Origin: Mycobacterium sp. 155
GTDB taxonomy: Bacteria; Actinomycetota; Actinomycetes; Mycobacteriales; Mycobacteriaceae
Assembly (NCBI RefSeq): GCF_000373905.1
Contig: NZ_KB892705.1
Span: 1,691,909 to 1,755,908 of the forward strand
Length of the DNA stretch: 64,000 nucleotides
Direction of reading: 5' to 3'
Shown here: piece after piece, positions 20,976 to 29,638 of the stretch
Position numbering within the stretch: position 1 is the first letter of the stretch
How the letters are laid out: each line of letters opens with the position of its first letter
Notes under the pieces: generated by a model
Seen by the model: the letters and a program-made list of their open reading frames with translations, nothing else
Database searches by the model: none
What the model was told of the DNA's origin: nothing
Position numbers and translations under genes: made by a program

Positions 20976-21559
20976 GCAAATAACTCCTCGGGTGACAGCA
21001 AGCGACTTCTACTACGGACGATGGTAGACCGCGAGGCTGAGTGCCCGTCACCGCAGGGTCGATTCAGGTGAACGGCCGGGTGATCGCAGCCCAACCAGCC
21101 TGCATCGGATGAGCTCGCGGCACCAAGCCTCGATCCACCGATCGATTTCGGCGGACACGAGGGGCGTCGCGCCGCCTGAACTGGGATGATTGGTTCTCCT
21201 GAGGCAACAGTGGCCCGGTTCGAGACAAAGCACTTCCGGCCAGTCTGAACCTCGTTGCGCGAGTTCACGTTCGGCCATGCTCCCAACTCGAGTCGATGTC
21301 CGATGAGCCATCACCGGCGCCACCAACCTGAATTGGCGGACGCCTCACAATCCACCGCGAGGCCCATCCCGAACAAACCGGAAAGGCTGCCCAAAGCAGC
21401 GGTCCCATCACGCCTACAAAGTGAAAATCAAGATCCGGCACGACCGAATCTGGGCTATCTCAGTCCATCACGTGGACTCACGCTAAGGTGTCTCACGGAA
21501 GCCGTGCGCTCGACCGCGCACGGCTCGGCATAATCGATTCAGAACTTAGGAGCGACGTA
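20976..21559 (+). other. 584-bp spacer between divergent ctaB and tkt
   Basis: No gene is supported here. Two overlapping frames of about 90 codons (21048-21326 minus, 21255-21533 plus) lack recognisable domains, good start sites or family patterns. The spacer must hold both promoters. Near ctaB it contains the CTAC/GTAG repeat at 21008-21028; just before tkt it has TTAGGAG at 21547-21553. Confidence 0.6.
21008..21028 (-). promoter_or_regulatory. Imperfect BlaI-like inverted repeat upstream of ctaB
   Basis: TCTAC (21008-21012) and GTAGA (21024-21028) form an inverted repeat with an 11-base centre. It shares CTACTACG with the palindrome before ctaA, so the two heme-A genes could share a regulator. 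The arm spacing differs from the ctaA site, so the match is tentative. Confidence 0.35.
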
Positions 21560-23650
21560 GTGACCACCGTCGAAGAGATCTCCGCCCTCACCCGCCCGAA
21601 CCACCCCAACGACTGGACGGACCTCGATTCGGTCGCCGTCGACACCGTCCGCGTGCTGGCCGCCGACGCGGTGCAGAAGGTGGGCAACGGCCACCCGGGT
21701 ACCGCCATGAGTCTGGCTCCCCTGGCGTACACGCTGTTCCAGCGCCAGATGCGCCACGATCCCAGCGACACCCATTGGATCGGTCGCGACCGATTCGTGC
21801 TGTCCTGTGGGCACTCCAGCCTGACCTTGTACCTCCAGCTGTACCTCGGCGGTTTCGGCCTGGAACTGGCCGACATCGAGGCACTGCGCACCTGGGGTTC
21901 GCTGACCCCGGGACATCCCGAGTACCGCCACACCAAGGGTGTCGAGATCACCACCGGCCCGCTGGGCCAGGGCCTGGCCTCCGCGGTCGGGATGGCGATG
22001 GCCGCCCGCTACGAGCGCGGCCTGTTCGACCCGGACGCTGCCCCCGGTGAGAGCCCGTTCGACCATTACATCTATGTGATCGCCTCCGACGGTGACATCG
22101 AGGAGGGCGTCACCAGCGAGGCGTCGTCGCTGGCCGGCACGCAGCAGCTGGGCAACCTGATCGTGTTCTGGGACGACAACAAGATCTCCATCGAGCACGA
22201 CACCCAGATCGCCCTGACCGAGGACACCCCGGCCCGCTACCGCGCCTACGGCTGGCATGTCCAGGAGGTCGAGGGCGGCGAGGACGTCGTAGCCATCGAA
22301 GTGGCCATCGCCGAAGCCAAGAAGGTCACGGACAAGCCGTCGTTCATCGCGGTGCGCACCGTCATCGGCTACCCGTCGCCCACCAAGATGAACACCGGCG
22401 ACGTGCACGGTGCGGCGCTGGGCGCCGACGAGGTCGCGGCGACCAAGAAGGTCCTCGGTTTCGATCCCGACAAGTCCTTCGATGTGCGTGCCGATGTCAT
22501 CGACCACACTCGCGAACTCGTGGCCCGCGGCAAACAGGCGCACGACGAGTGGCAGGTCTCCTTCGACGCCTGGGCCAAGCGGGAGCCGGAGCGCAAGGCG
22601 CTGCTGGACCGCCTGTTGGCCCGTGAGCTGCCCGAGGGCTGGGACGCCGACCTGCCGCACTGGGACACCGACTCCAAGCCGGTGGCCACTCGCGCCGCCT
22701 CCGGTGCGGTGCTGTCCGCCGTCGGGCCGAAGCTGCCCGAGCTGTGGGGCGGTTCGGCCGACCTTGCCGGCAGCAACAACACCATCATCAAGGGCGCCAT
22801 GTCGTTCGGCCCGCCGTCGCAGTCGACCCATGACTGGACCATGAGCTGGTACGGCCGCAACTTGCACTTCGGCATCCGCGAGCATGGGATGGGCGCCATC
22901 CTGGCCGGCATCGTGCTGCACGGCCCGACCCGGGCCTACGGCGGTACATTCCTGCAGTTCGCCGATTACATGCGCCCCTCGGTGCGGTTGGCCGCTCTGA
23001 TGGACATCGACCCGATCTACGTGTGGACGCACGATTCGATCGGGCTGGGCGAGGACGGCCCGACCCATCAGCCGATCGAGCACGTGGCGGCGCTGCGGGC
23101 CATCCCGAACCTGTCGGTGGTGCGCCCGGGTGACCCGAACGAGACCGCCTACGCATGGAAGGCCGTGCTGGAGCGCGGGGCCAACACCGGACCCGTGGGG
23201 TTGATCCTGACCCGGCAGGGTGTGCCGGTGCTGGAGGGCACCAGCGCTGAGGGCGTGGCCCGCGGCGGTTACGTGCTCGGCGGCGCCTCCGACGAGGACC
23301 CCGAGGTGGTCATTATTGCCACCGGCTCGGAACTGCAGCTGGCGGTCGCGGCCCAGAAGTCGTTGGCCGACAAGGGTGTTACGGCCAGCGTGGTGTCGAT
23401 GCCGTGTGTGGAGTGGTTCGAGAGCCAGCCGCAGGAGTACCGCGACTCGGTACTGCCACCCAGCGTGTCGGCGAGGGTCGCGGTCGAGGCCGGTATCGCT
23501 CAGCCGTGGCACAAGCTGGTCGGCGACACCGGTGAGATCGTGTCCATCGAGCACTACGGCGCATCGGCTGACGACAAGACGTTGTTCCGCGAGTTCGGAT
23601 TCACCCCCGAAGCCGTGGTGGCCGCAGCGGAACGATCCCTGAACAACTAG
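21560..23650 (+). CDS. tkt: Transketolase
   Basis: A thiamine-diphosphate enzyme of about 696 residues that moves two-carbon units in the non-oxidative pentose phosphate pathway. Hallmarks are GNGHPGTAMSLAPLAY, PGHPEYRHTKGVEITTGPLG, the ThDP-binding IASDGDIEEGVTSEASS, and in the pyrimidine domain FGIREHGMGAI and THDSIGLGEDGPTHQP. GTG 21560 is chosen over an upstream in-frame start because of TTAGGAG seven bases before it and because the protein then begins at the usual place. First gene of tkt-tal-zwf-opcA-pgl. Confidence 0.97.
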   Translation: MTTVEEISALTRPNHPNDWTDLDSVAVDTVRVLAADAVQKVGNGHPGTAMSLAPLAYTLFQRQMRHDPSDTHWIGRDRFVLSCGHSSLTLYLQLYLGGFGLELADIEALRTWGSLTPGHPEYRHTKGVEITTGPLGQGLASAVGMAMAARYERGLFDPDAAPGESPFDHYIYVIASDGDIEEGVTSEASSLAGTQQLGNLIVFWDDNKISIEHDTQIALTEDTPARYRAYGWHVQEVEGGEDVVAIEVAIAEAKKVTDKPSFIAVRTVIGYPSPTKMNTGDVHGAALGADEVAATKKVLGFDPDKSFDVRADVIDHTRELVARGKQAHDEWQVSFDAWAKREPERKALLDRLLARELPEGWDADLPHWDTDSKPVATRAASGAVLSAVGPKLPELWGGSADLAGSNNTIIKGAMSFGPPSQSTHDWTMSWYGRNLHFGIREHGMGAILAGIVLHGPTRAYGGTFLQFADYMRPSVRLAALMDIDPIYVWTHDSIGLGEDGPTHQPIEHVAALRAIPNLSVVRPGDPNETAYAWKAVLERGANTGPVGLILTRQGVPVLEGTSAEGVARGGYVLGGASDEDPEVVIIATGSELQLAVAAQKSLADKGVTASVVSMPCVEWFESQPQEYRDSVLPPSVSARVAVEAGIAQPWHKLVGDTGEIVSIEHYGASADDKTLFREFGFTPEAVVAAAERSLNN

Positions 23651-23665
23651 TAAAGAAGGCGAATC

Positions 23666-24781
23666 ATGACTCAGAACCCGAATCTCGCGGCGCTGAGTGC
23701 CGCGGGCGTGTCCGTTTGGCTCGACGACCTGTCGCGTGAGCGGCTGCAATCAGGCAACCTCACTGACCTGATCAACACCCGCAGCGTCGTCGGCGTCACC
23801 ACGAACCCGTCGATCTTCCAGGCTGCGCTGTCCAAGGGCACGGCCTACGACGCTCAGGTCTCCGAGCTCGCCCAGCGGGGCGCCGACGTGGACGCCACGA
23901 TCCGCACCGTCACGACCGACGACGTACGCAACGCGTGCGACGTGATGGCCAAGACGTTCGAGGCGTCCGACGGAGTGGACGGCCGGGTGTCCATCGAGGT
24001 CGACCCGCGGCTGGCCCACGAAACCGACAAGACGATCCTGCAGGCGATCGAGCTGTTCAAGATCGTCGACCGGCCCAACGTGCTGATCAAGATCCCCGCG
24101 ACGCTGGCCGGCCTGCCCGCCATCGCCGCGGTGATCGCCGAGGGCATCTCGGTGAACGTCACGCTGATCTTCTCGGTGGAGCGGCACCGGGCCGTCATGG
24201 ACGCCTACCTGGAGGGTCTGGAGAAGGCTCGCGAAGCCGGTCACGACCTCTCCAAGATCCATTCCGTCGCATCGTTCTTCGTGTCCCGCGTGGACACCGA
24301 GATCGATGCCCGGCTGGAGAAGATCGGTTCCGCAGAGGCGCTGGCGCTGCGTGGGCAGGCCGGTGTCGCCAACGCTCGCCTGGCCTACGCCGCCTACGAG
24401 GAGGTGTTCGGCGGTAAGCGTTACGCGTCGCTGAAGGCTGACGGCGCACGGGTACAGCGGCCGCTGTGGGCCTCGACGGGCGTGAAGAACCCGGACTACT
24501 CGGACACGCTGTACGTGACCGAGCTGGTGGCCCCGAACACCGTGAACACCATGCCGGAGAAGACCATCGAGGCCGTCGCCGATCACGGTGTCGTCACCGG
24601 TGACACCATCTCCGGCACGGCCGCGGCCTCGCAGGAGACCTTCGACAAGCTCGCCGCGGTCGGCATCGATCTGGCCGACGTGTTCAAGCTTCTCGAGGCC
24701 GACGGCCTGGACAAGTTCGAGAAGTCATGGCAGGAACTGATCGATGCAACCCAGGGCCAGCTTGACGCTGCGAAGAAATGA
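23666..24781 (+). CDS. tal: Transaldolase
   Basis: A 371-residue actinobacterial-type transaldolase (longer than the E. coli enzyme) transferring dihydroxyacetone units in the pentose phosphate pathway. It shows [15 protein letters not shown] and [15 protein letters not shown] near the N-terminus, the Schiff-base lysine in NVLIKIPAT (about residue 141) and the phosphate-binding [15 protein letters not shown]. The start has AAGAAGG about 9 bases upstream. Its stop overlaps the zwf ATG (ATGA). Confidence 0.97.
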   Translation: MTQNPNLAALSAAGVSVWLDDLSRERLQSGNLTDLINTRSVVGVTTNPSIFQAALSKGTAYDAQVSELAQRGADVDATIRTVTTDDVRNACDVMAKTFEASDGVDGRVSIEVDPRLAHETDKTILQAIELFKIVDRPNVLIKIPATLAGLPAIAAVIAEGISVNVTLIFSVERHRAVMDAYLEGLEKAREAGHDLSKIHSVASFFVSRVDTEIDARLEKIGSAEALALRGQAGVANARLAYAAYEEVFGGKRYASLKADGARVQRPLWASTGVKNPDYSDTLYVTELVAPNTVNTMPEKTIEAVADHGVVTGDTISGTAAASQETFDKLAAVGIDLADVFKLLEADGLDKFEKSWQELIDATQGQLDAAKK

Positions 24782-26322
24782 GCGCTACGGAAACACCGAT
24801 GATCTGGCGTAACCCGTTGCGGGACAAGCGTGACAAGCGCATGCCCCGCATCGCGGGTCCGTGTGCGGTCGTCATCTTCGGCGTCACTGGCGACCTGGCC
24901 CGTAAGAAGCTGATGCCGGCGATCTACGACCTGGCCAACCGCGGTCTTCTGCCACCCAGTTTCGCGCTGGTCGGGTTCGCCCGGCGCGACTGGGCGGACG
25001 AGGATTTCGGCAAGATCGTTTACGACGCCGTCAAGGCGCACGCCCGCACCCCGTTCCGTCAAGAGGTGTGGGACCGGCTGGCCGAGGGTTTCCGGTTCGT
25101 GCAGGGCACGTTCGACGACGAGGCGTCTTTCGAGCGCCTGAAGGACACCCTGCACAAGCTCGACGTGGAACGCGGCACCAGCGGTAATCATGCGTTCTAC
25201 CTGTCGATCCCGCCGAACGCGTTCCCGCAGGTCTGCGAACAACTCTCCAAGTCTGGGCTGGCCGACAAACCGGAGGGCAGCTGGAGCCGGGTGGTCATCG
25301 AAAAGCCATTCGGCCATGACCTCAAGAGCGCCGAGGAACTCAACGGCGTGGTCAACAGCGTCTTCCCGGAGTCGTCGGTGTTCCGTATCGACCACTACCT
25401 CGGTAAGGAAACCGTTCAGAACATCCTGGCTCTGCGCTTCGCCAACGAGCTGTTCGAACCAGTGTGGAACTCGCACTATGTGGACAGCGTGCAGATCACC
25501 ATGGCCGAGGACATCGGGCTCGGCGGGCGTGGCGGCTACTACGACGGTGTCGGCGCCGCCCGCGACGTCATCCAGAACCACCTGCTGCAGCTGTTGGCGC
25601 TCACGGCGTTGGAGGAGCCGGTGAACTTCTCCCCCGCCGAGCTGCAGTCCGAGAAGATCAAGGTGCTCGCGGCGACGCGGCTGGTGGAGCCGTTGGACGA
25701 GACGACCTCCCGCGGGCAGTATGTCGCCGGCTGGCAGGGCGGCGAGAAGGTCGTCGGTCTGTTGGACGAGGAGGGCTTCTCCAAGACGTCGACGACCGAG
25801 ACGTTCGCAGCCATCACGCTGGAGGTGGATACCCGCCGCTGGGCCGGTGTGCCGTTCTATCTGCGCACCGGAAAGCGGTTGGGCCGCAGGGTCACCGAGA
25901 TTGCACTGGTGTTCAAGCGGGCCCCGCACCTGCCGTTCGATGCCACCATGACCAATGAGCTCGGCGAGAACGCGCTGGTGATCCGGGTGCAACCTGACGA
26001 GGGCATCACGCTGCGGTTCGGGTCGAAGGTTCCCGGCCACATCATGGAGGTCCGTGATGTCAGCATGGACTTCTCCTACGGGTCGGCATTCGCCGAGGAG
26101 TCGCCGGAGGCCTATGAGCGGCTGATCCTTGATGTGCTGCTGGGTGAGCCGTCGCTGTTCCCAGTCAATGCCGAGGTCGAATTGTCTTGGAAGATCCTGG
26201 ATCCCGCTCTCGACTACTGGGCCTCCCACGGCAAGCCGGACCCCTACGAAGCCGGTACCTGGGGCCCGGATTCTGCGTTCGAGATGCTGCAGCGAACCGG
26301 TCGGGAATGGAGGCGCCCGTGA
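24778..26322 (+). CDS. zwf: Glucose-6-phosphate dehydrogenase
   Basis: A 514-residue NADP-dependent enzyme, the entry step of the oxidative pentose phosphate pathway. The dinucleotide loop is [20 protein letters not shown] (about residue 37), the active-site signature is [19 protein letters not shown], and [20 protein letters not shown] follows. Length and motifs are full. It overlaps tal upstream. Its stop overlaps a 12-codon mini-ORF that leads into opcA. Confidence 0.97.
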   Translation: MSATETPMIWRNPLRDKRDKRMPRIAGPCAVVIFGVTGDLARKKLMPAIYDLANRGLLPPSFALVGFARRDWADEDFGKIVYDAVKAHARTPFRQEVWDRLAEGFRFVQGTFDDEASFERLKDTLHKLDVERGTSGNHAFYLSIPPNAFPQVCEQLSKSGLADKPEGSWSRVVIEKPFGHDLKSAEELNGVVNSVFPESSVFRIDHYLGKETVQNILALRFANELFEPVWNSHYVDSVQITMAEDIGLGGRGGYYDGVGAARDVIQNHLLQLLALTALEEPVNFSPAELQSEKIKVLAATRLVEPLDETTSRGQYVAGWQGGEKVVGLLDEEGFSKTSTTETFAAITLEVDTRRWAGVPFYLRTGKRLGRRVTEIALVFKRAPHLPFDATMTNELGENALVIRVQPDEGITLRFGSKVPGHIMEVRDVSMDFSYGSAFAEESPEAYERLILDVLLGEPSLFPVNAEVELSWKILDPALDYWASHGKPDPYEAGTWGPDSAFEMLQRTGREWRRP

Positions 26323-26357
26323 GAAGGGCTCGCGTGAGGAACCGAGGACTCAAATGA
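26319..26357 (+). other. Mini-ORF bridging zwf and opcA
   Basis: GTG at 26319 overlaps the zwf TGA (GTGA). The 12-codon frame encodes [12 protein letters not shown] and its TGA (26355-26357) overlaps the opcA ATG (ATGA). It contains CGAGGA eight bases before the opcA start. There is no non-coding space between zwf and opcA in this reading. Confidence 0.6.
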
Positions 26358-27265
26358 TCGTCGATCTACCCGACACTAATACCGGTGCGATCAACAAGAA
26401 GATCGTCGCGTTGCGCGAAGAGGGTGGCGCGATCACCCTCGGCCGGGTGCTGACACTGGTCATCGCACCCGATACCGAAGCGCTGCTTGAGGAATCGATC
26501 GAGGCGGCCAACGCGGCCAGCCGGGAGCACCCCTGCCGAGTCATCGTCGTCCTCCCCGGCGACCGGCTGACCACCGAAGCCCGGCTGGATGCCCAGCTAC
26601 GGGTGGGCCGCGACGCCGGCGCCAACGAGGTGGTGGTGCTGCGGTTGTCCGGGCCGCTGGCCAACCATGCCAGCAGTGTGGTGATCCCGTTCCTGCTACC
26701 CGACACCCCGGTGGTGACGTGGTGGCCGGACCGCGCCCCGGAGGTTCCCGCACAGGATCCGCTGGGCAAGTTGGCCGTCCGCCGCATCACCGATGCCACC
26801 AACGGCGAGAATCCATTGGCCTCCATCAAGAGCAGGCTGGCCGGCTACTCCCCCGGCGACACCGATCTGGCGTGGAGCCGGGTGACCTACTGGCGGGCCC
26901 TGTTGGCCGCGACGCTGGACCAGGCACCCTTCGAGCCGATCACCTCCGTTTTGGTGTCCGGCCTGAAAGACGAACCGGCGCTTGACATCATGGCCGGATG
27001 GCTGGCCAGTCGCATCGATTGTCCGGTGACTCGCGCCGTGGGCGAGCTGAAGGTTCAGCTGACCCGGGCCAGTGAGACGATCACACTGACTCGGCCGCAG
27101 CAGGGAGTCACCGCCACGTTGACCCGCACCGGAGAGCCGGATGCCCGAATTCCGCTGGCCCGCAGGGAAACTCGCGATTGCCTGGCAGAGGATATGCGAC
27201 GGCTCGACGCCGACGAGATCTATTTCGAAGCGCTGCAGGGCATCGACAAGGTCACGTATGTCTGA
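26354..27265 (+). CDS. opcA: OpcA, glucose-6-phosphate dehydrogenase assembly protein
   Basis: A 303-residue OpcA/Rv1446c-type protein that supports G6PDH activity. It begins [20 protein letters not shown] and contains [15 protein letters not shown] and [18 protein letters not shown] segments typical of the family. The frame is open far upstream inside zwf, but ATG 26354 overlaps the mini-ORF stop and has a Shine-Dalgarno, so it is taken as start. The 3' end overlaps pgl by 8 bases. Confidence 0.93.
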   Translation: MIVDLPDTNTGAINKKIVALREEGGAITLGRVLTLVIAPDTEALLEESIEAANAASREHPCRVIVVLPGDRLTTEARLDAQLRVGRDAGANEVVVLRLSGPLANHASSVVIPFLLPDTPVVTWWPDRAPEVPAQDPLGKLAVRRITDATNGENPLASIKSRLAGYSPGDTDLAWSRVTYWRALLAATLDQAPFEPITSVLVSGLKDEPALDIMAGWLASRIDCPVTRAVGELKVQLTRASETITLTRPQQGVTATLTRTGEPDARIPLARRETRDCLAEDMRRLDADEIYFEALQGIDKVTYV

Positions 27266-27971
27266 GCAGGTGATCGAGACGTACGTCGACGCCGACGAGT
27301 TGGCGGCCGCGGCGGGCGCTCGACTGGTCGGGGCGATCACGTCAGCGATCGCGAGCCGCGGCGAGGCGGCCATCGTGCTCACCGGCGGCACCGTCGGCAT
27401 TGCGCTACTGCGCCATGTCGCCGGTGCTGAGATCGACTGGTCGAAGGTTCACCTGTTCTGGGGCGACGATCGCTTCGTGCCCGCCGACTCCGCCGACCGC
27501 AACGAAAAGCAGGCCCGCGAGGCGCTGTTGGAGTCCATCAACATCCCCGCGGGTAACGTGCATCACATGGCCGCCAGCGACGGCGAGTTCGGTGACGACA
27601 TCGACAGCGCCGCAGCGGCATACGAGAAGGCGCTGCCCCCGGAATTCGACGTGCATCTGCTGGGGATGGGCGGCGAGGGACACGTCAACTCGTTGTTCCC
27701 GGACACCCCGGCCGTACGGGAGGCCACCCGGCTGGTCGTCGCCGTGACCGACTCGCCCAAGCCGCCGCCCCGGCGCATCACCCTTACCCTGCCCGCCGTG
27801 CACCGGGCCCGCGAGACATGGCTCGTGGTGGCCGGCGCGGAGAAGGCTGACGCGGTGGCCGCCGCGGTGGGCGGAGCCGATCCGGTCGACGTGCCCGCGG
27901 CGGGCGCAATCGGCCGGAAGCGGACGGTGTGGCTGCTCGACAGGCAGGCCGCCGCCAAGCTGCCTGCCTGA
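27258..27971 (+). CDS. pgl: 6-phosphogluconolactonase
   Basis: A 237-residue enzyme of the NagB/DevB fold hydrolysing 6-phosphogluconolactone. The N-terminal [15 protein letters not shown], the [18 protein letters not shown] loop and [18 protein letters not shown] are signature regions. ATG 27258 lies inside the opcA 3' end, which fixes the start by coupling. Last gene of the cluster; an 87-base spacer with regulatory palindromes follows before fprA. Corresponds to Rv1445c (devB). Confidence 0.95.
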   Translation: MSEQVIETYVDADELAAAAGARLVGAITSAIASRGEAAIVLTGGTVGIALLRHVAGAEIDWSKVHLFWGDDRFVPADSADRNEKQAREALLESINIPAGNVHHMAASDGEFGDDIDSAAAAYEKALPPEFDVHLLGMGGEGHVNSLFPDTPAVREATRLVVAVTDSPKPPPRRITLTLPAVHRARETWLVVAGAEKADAVAAAVGGADPVDVPAAGAIGRKRTVWLLDRQAAAKLPA

Positions 27972-28004
27972 GTTCTGTGACGCGGATCTCCCCCGTAAAA
28001 CTTG

Positions 28005-28018
28005 CCAGGTACACCTGG
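28005..28018 (+). promoter_or_regulatory. CCAGGT/ACCTGG palindrome upstream of fprA
   Basis: CCAGGT and ACCTGG flank a 2-base centre, a perfect 6-bp-arm inverted repeat located 8 bases before the IdeR-like box. It may bind a second regulator; none can be named. Confidence 0.35.
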
Positions 28019-28025
28019 TAGTAAT

Positions 28026-28044
28026 TTAGGCTTGCCTTACCTAA
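28026..28044 (+). promoter_or_regulatory. Candidate IdeR (iron box) operator upstream of fprA
   Basis: TTAGGCTTGCCTTACCTAA matches 15 of 19 positions of the mycobacterial IdeR consensus as I know it (TTAGGTTAGGCTAACCTAA), with both outer half-site ends intact. It contains TAGGCT, a plausible -10, and lies 14 bases before the ATG at 28059. IdeR with Fe(II) binding here would repress the reductase gene. Confidence 0.65.
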
Positions 28045-28058
28045 TACGTGAGGCGGTT

Positions 28059-29414
28059 ATGAGGACGATCCAGATAGCGGTAATCGGTGCAGGCCCGGCA
28101 GGAATCTATGCCGCAGACATCCTGACCAAGGAATACGAACACGCACGTGTCGACGTATTCGACCGTCTCCCAGCACCTTACGGTCTTGTCCGGTACGGGG
28201 TCGCTCCTGACCATCCGCGTATCAAGGAGATCATCAAAGCACTGCGCCGGGTGCTCTCGCGGGACGAGATCAGATTCATCGGCAACGTGCACTACGGCAC
28301 CGATGTCACGCTGCCCGAACTGCGCCGTCACTACGATGCGGTGATCTTCTCTACCGGTGCGCGCGCGGATCGTAGCCTCGACATCCCCGGTATCGAACTC
28401 CCCGGAAGCTACGGCGCGGCCGACTTCGTGTCCTGGTACGACGGACATCCTGACGTGCCACGGAGTTGGCCGCTCACCGCGAAAAATGTCGCGGTGCTCG
28501 GCGCGGGCAACGTCGCCCTGGACATCGCCCGCATGCTCGCGAAGCCCGCCGACGAACAACTCACGACCGAGATCGCCGGCAACGTGTACCAGGGCCTGGC
28601 GGCCAACGAGGCGACCGATGTGCACGTGTTCGCCCGCCGGGGACCGGCGCAGATCAAGTTCAGCCCCATGGAATTTCGTGAGCTGTCGCACTCGCCGAAC
28701 GTCGATGTCATCGTGCATCCGGAGGGTTTCGAGATCGACGAGGCCAGCCAGCAGGCCATCAACAGCACCAAGTCGACCAAACTCGTCGTCGACACCATGA
28801 TGAAGTATCTGGAGCGCGAATCCACCGGTGCGGCGAACCGCATTCACATCCACCTGTGCCAGGCGCCGGTCGCGGTGCTGGGCACAGATCGGGTCGAGGG
28901 ACTGCGCACCGAACGCACCGAGCTGATCGGGGACGGAACCGTACGCGGCACCGGCGAATTCACCGATTGGCCGGTCGAGGCCGTGTATCGCGCGGTGGGC
29001 TATCTCTCCACGCATCTGGCGGACCTACCGTTCGATCATCACGCCGGAGTCATCCCGCACGACGCCGGCCGCGTGCTCGACATCGACGGCACGCTCATCG
29101 ATGCGACCTACGTGACCGGCTGGATCAAGCGGGGTCCCGTCGGGCTCATCGGACACACGAAGTCCGATGCCGCCGAAACCGTCAACAGCCTGCTCAGCGA
29201 CCTGCCCGGGCTGCGTATGCCCGAGATCACCGATCCCGACGCGATATTCACGCACCTGTCCGCCAAGGACGTCGACTACACCACCTGGGAAGAGTGGGAA
29301 CGCCTTGATGCGCACGAGGTCTCGCTGGGCGAGGTGCAGGGCCGCGAGCGCGTCAAGGTGGTTCCGCGTGAGGACATGATCCAGGCCGGGCGTCACGTAC
29401 TGGTCCGTGACTAG
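28059..29414 (+). CDS. fprA: FprA-type ferredoxin/flavodoxin-NADP reductase
   Basis: A 451-residue adrenodoxin-reductase-like flavoenzyme passing electrons from NADPH to ferredoxin. FAD-binding VIGAGPAGIYAADIL is at the N-terminus, APYGLVRYGVAPDHPRIKEI follows, and the NADP-binding AVLGAGNVALDIARML sits near residue 145. The ATPG-type C-terminal motif reads TGWIKRGPVGLIGHTKSDA. ATG 28059 is preferred over an upstream in-frame ATG at 28002 because the latter would place the IdeR-like box in coding sequence. Iron control would fit a role in mobilising iron or feeding P450s and ferredoxins. Confidence 0.92.
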   Translation: MRTIQIAVIGAGPAGIYAADILTKEYEHARVDVFDRLPAPYGLVRYGVAPDHPRIKEIIKALRRVLSRDEIRFIGNVHYGTDVTLPELRRHYDAVIFSTGARADRSLDIPGIELPGSYGAADFVSWYDGHPDVPRSWPLTAKNVAVLGAGNVALDIARMLAKPADEQLTTEIAGNVYQGLAANEATDVHVFARRGPAQIKFSPMEFRELSHSPNVDVIVHPEGFEIDEASQQAINSTKSTKLVVDTMMKYLERESTGAANRIHIHLCQAPVAVLGTDRVEGLRTERTELIGDGTVRGTGEFTDWPVEAVYRAVGYLSTHLADLPFDHHAGVIPHDAGRVLDIDGTLIDATYVTGWIKRGPVGLIGHTKSDAAETVNSLLSDLPGLRMPEITDPDAIFTHLSAKDVDYTTWEEWERLDAHEVSLGEVQGRERVKVVPREDMIQAGRHVLVRD

Positions 29415-29431
29415 CTTCACGGCCTGACCGT

Positions 29432-29578
29432 TCACGCTTCCTCGGCAGTGTGCCCGGGGCACCGGTCGCCCTGCGCGTCGGCCAGCGCCTCGCCGTACCC
29501 CGCCAGGTAGTCGGACAGAACCGGCTCGGGGGTGCGCTCACACCTCAATTGCCAGCGGTACGAACAGTATTTCGCCAC
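29432..29578 (-). CDS. Possible small cysteine-containing protein (48 aa)
   Basis: The space between fprA and ppc holds a 48-codon frame from GTG 29578 with strong coding character: VAKYCSYRWQLRC, then PEPVLSDYLAGYGEALAD and DRCPGHTAEEA. Three cysteines and the CPGH motif suggest metal binding or a structural role. No other start is possible, since an in-frame stop lies three codons upstream. No clear Shine-Dalgarno is seen. The family is not recognised. Confidence 0.45.
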   Translation of the reverse strand: MAKYCSYRWQLRCERTPEPVLSDYLAGYGEALADAQGDRCPGHTAEEA

Positions 29579-29638
29579 ACCGGTTCAGACGCACGAGCAT
29601 CCGGTTCGGTTCCGTTGCCGGCCGTCGCGGCAACGGGA

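Noticed and set aside
21048..21326. 92-codon minus-strand frame in the ctaB-tkt spacer
   Set aside because: No domain, no good ribosome-binding site and an overlapping opposite frame of equal length; treated as non-coding.
21539..23749. A 736-codon open frame on the minus strand opposite tkt
   Set aside because: It mirrors transketolase codon structure in high-G+C DNA, has no recognisable domain and is biased in composition; tkt itself is certain. The same holds for long frames opposite zwf (24583-26229), acn (1019-2089), ppc (30281-31795) and lprG-P55.
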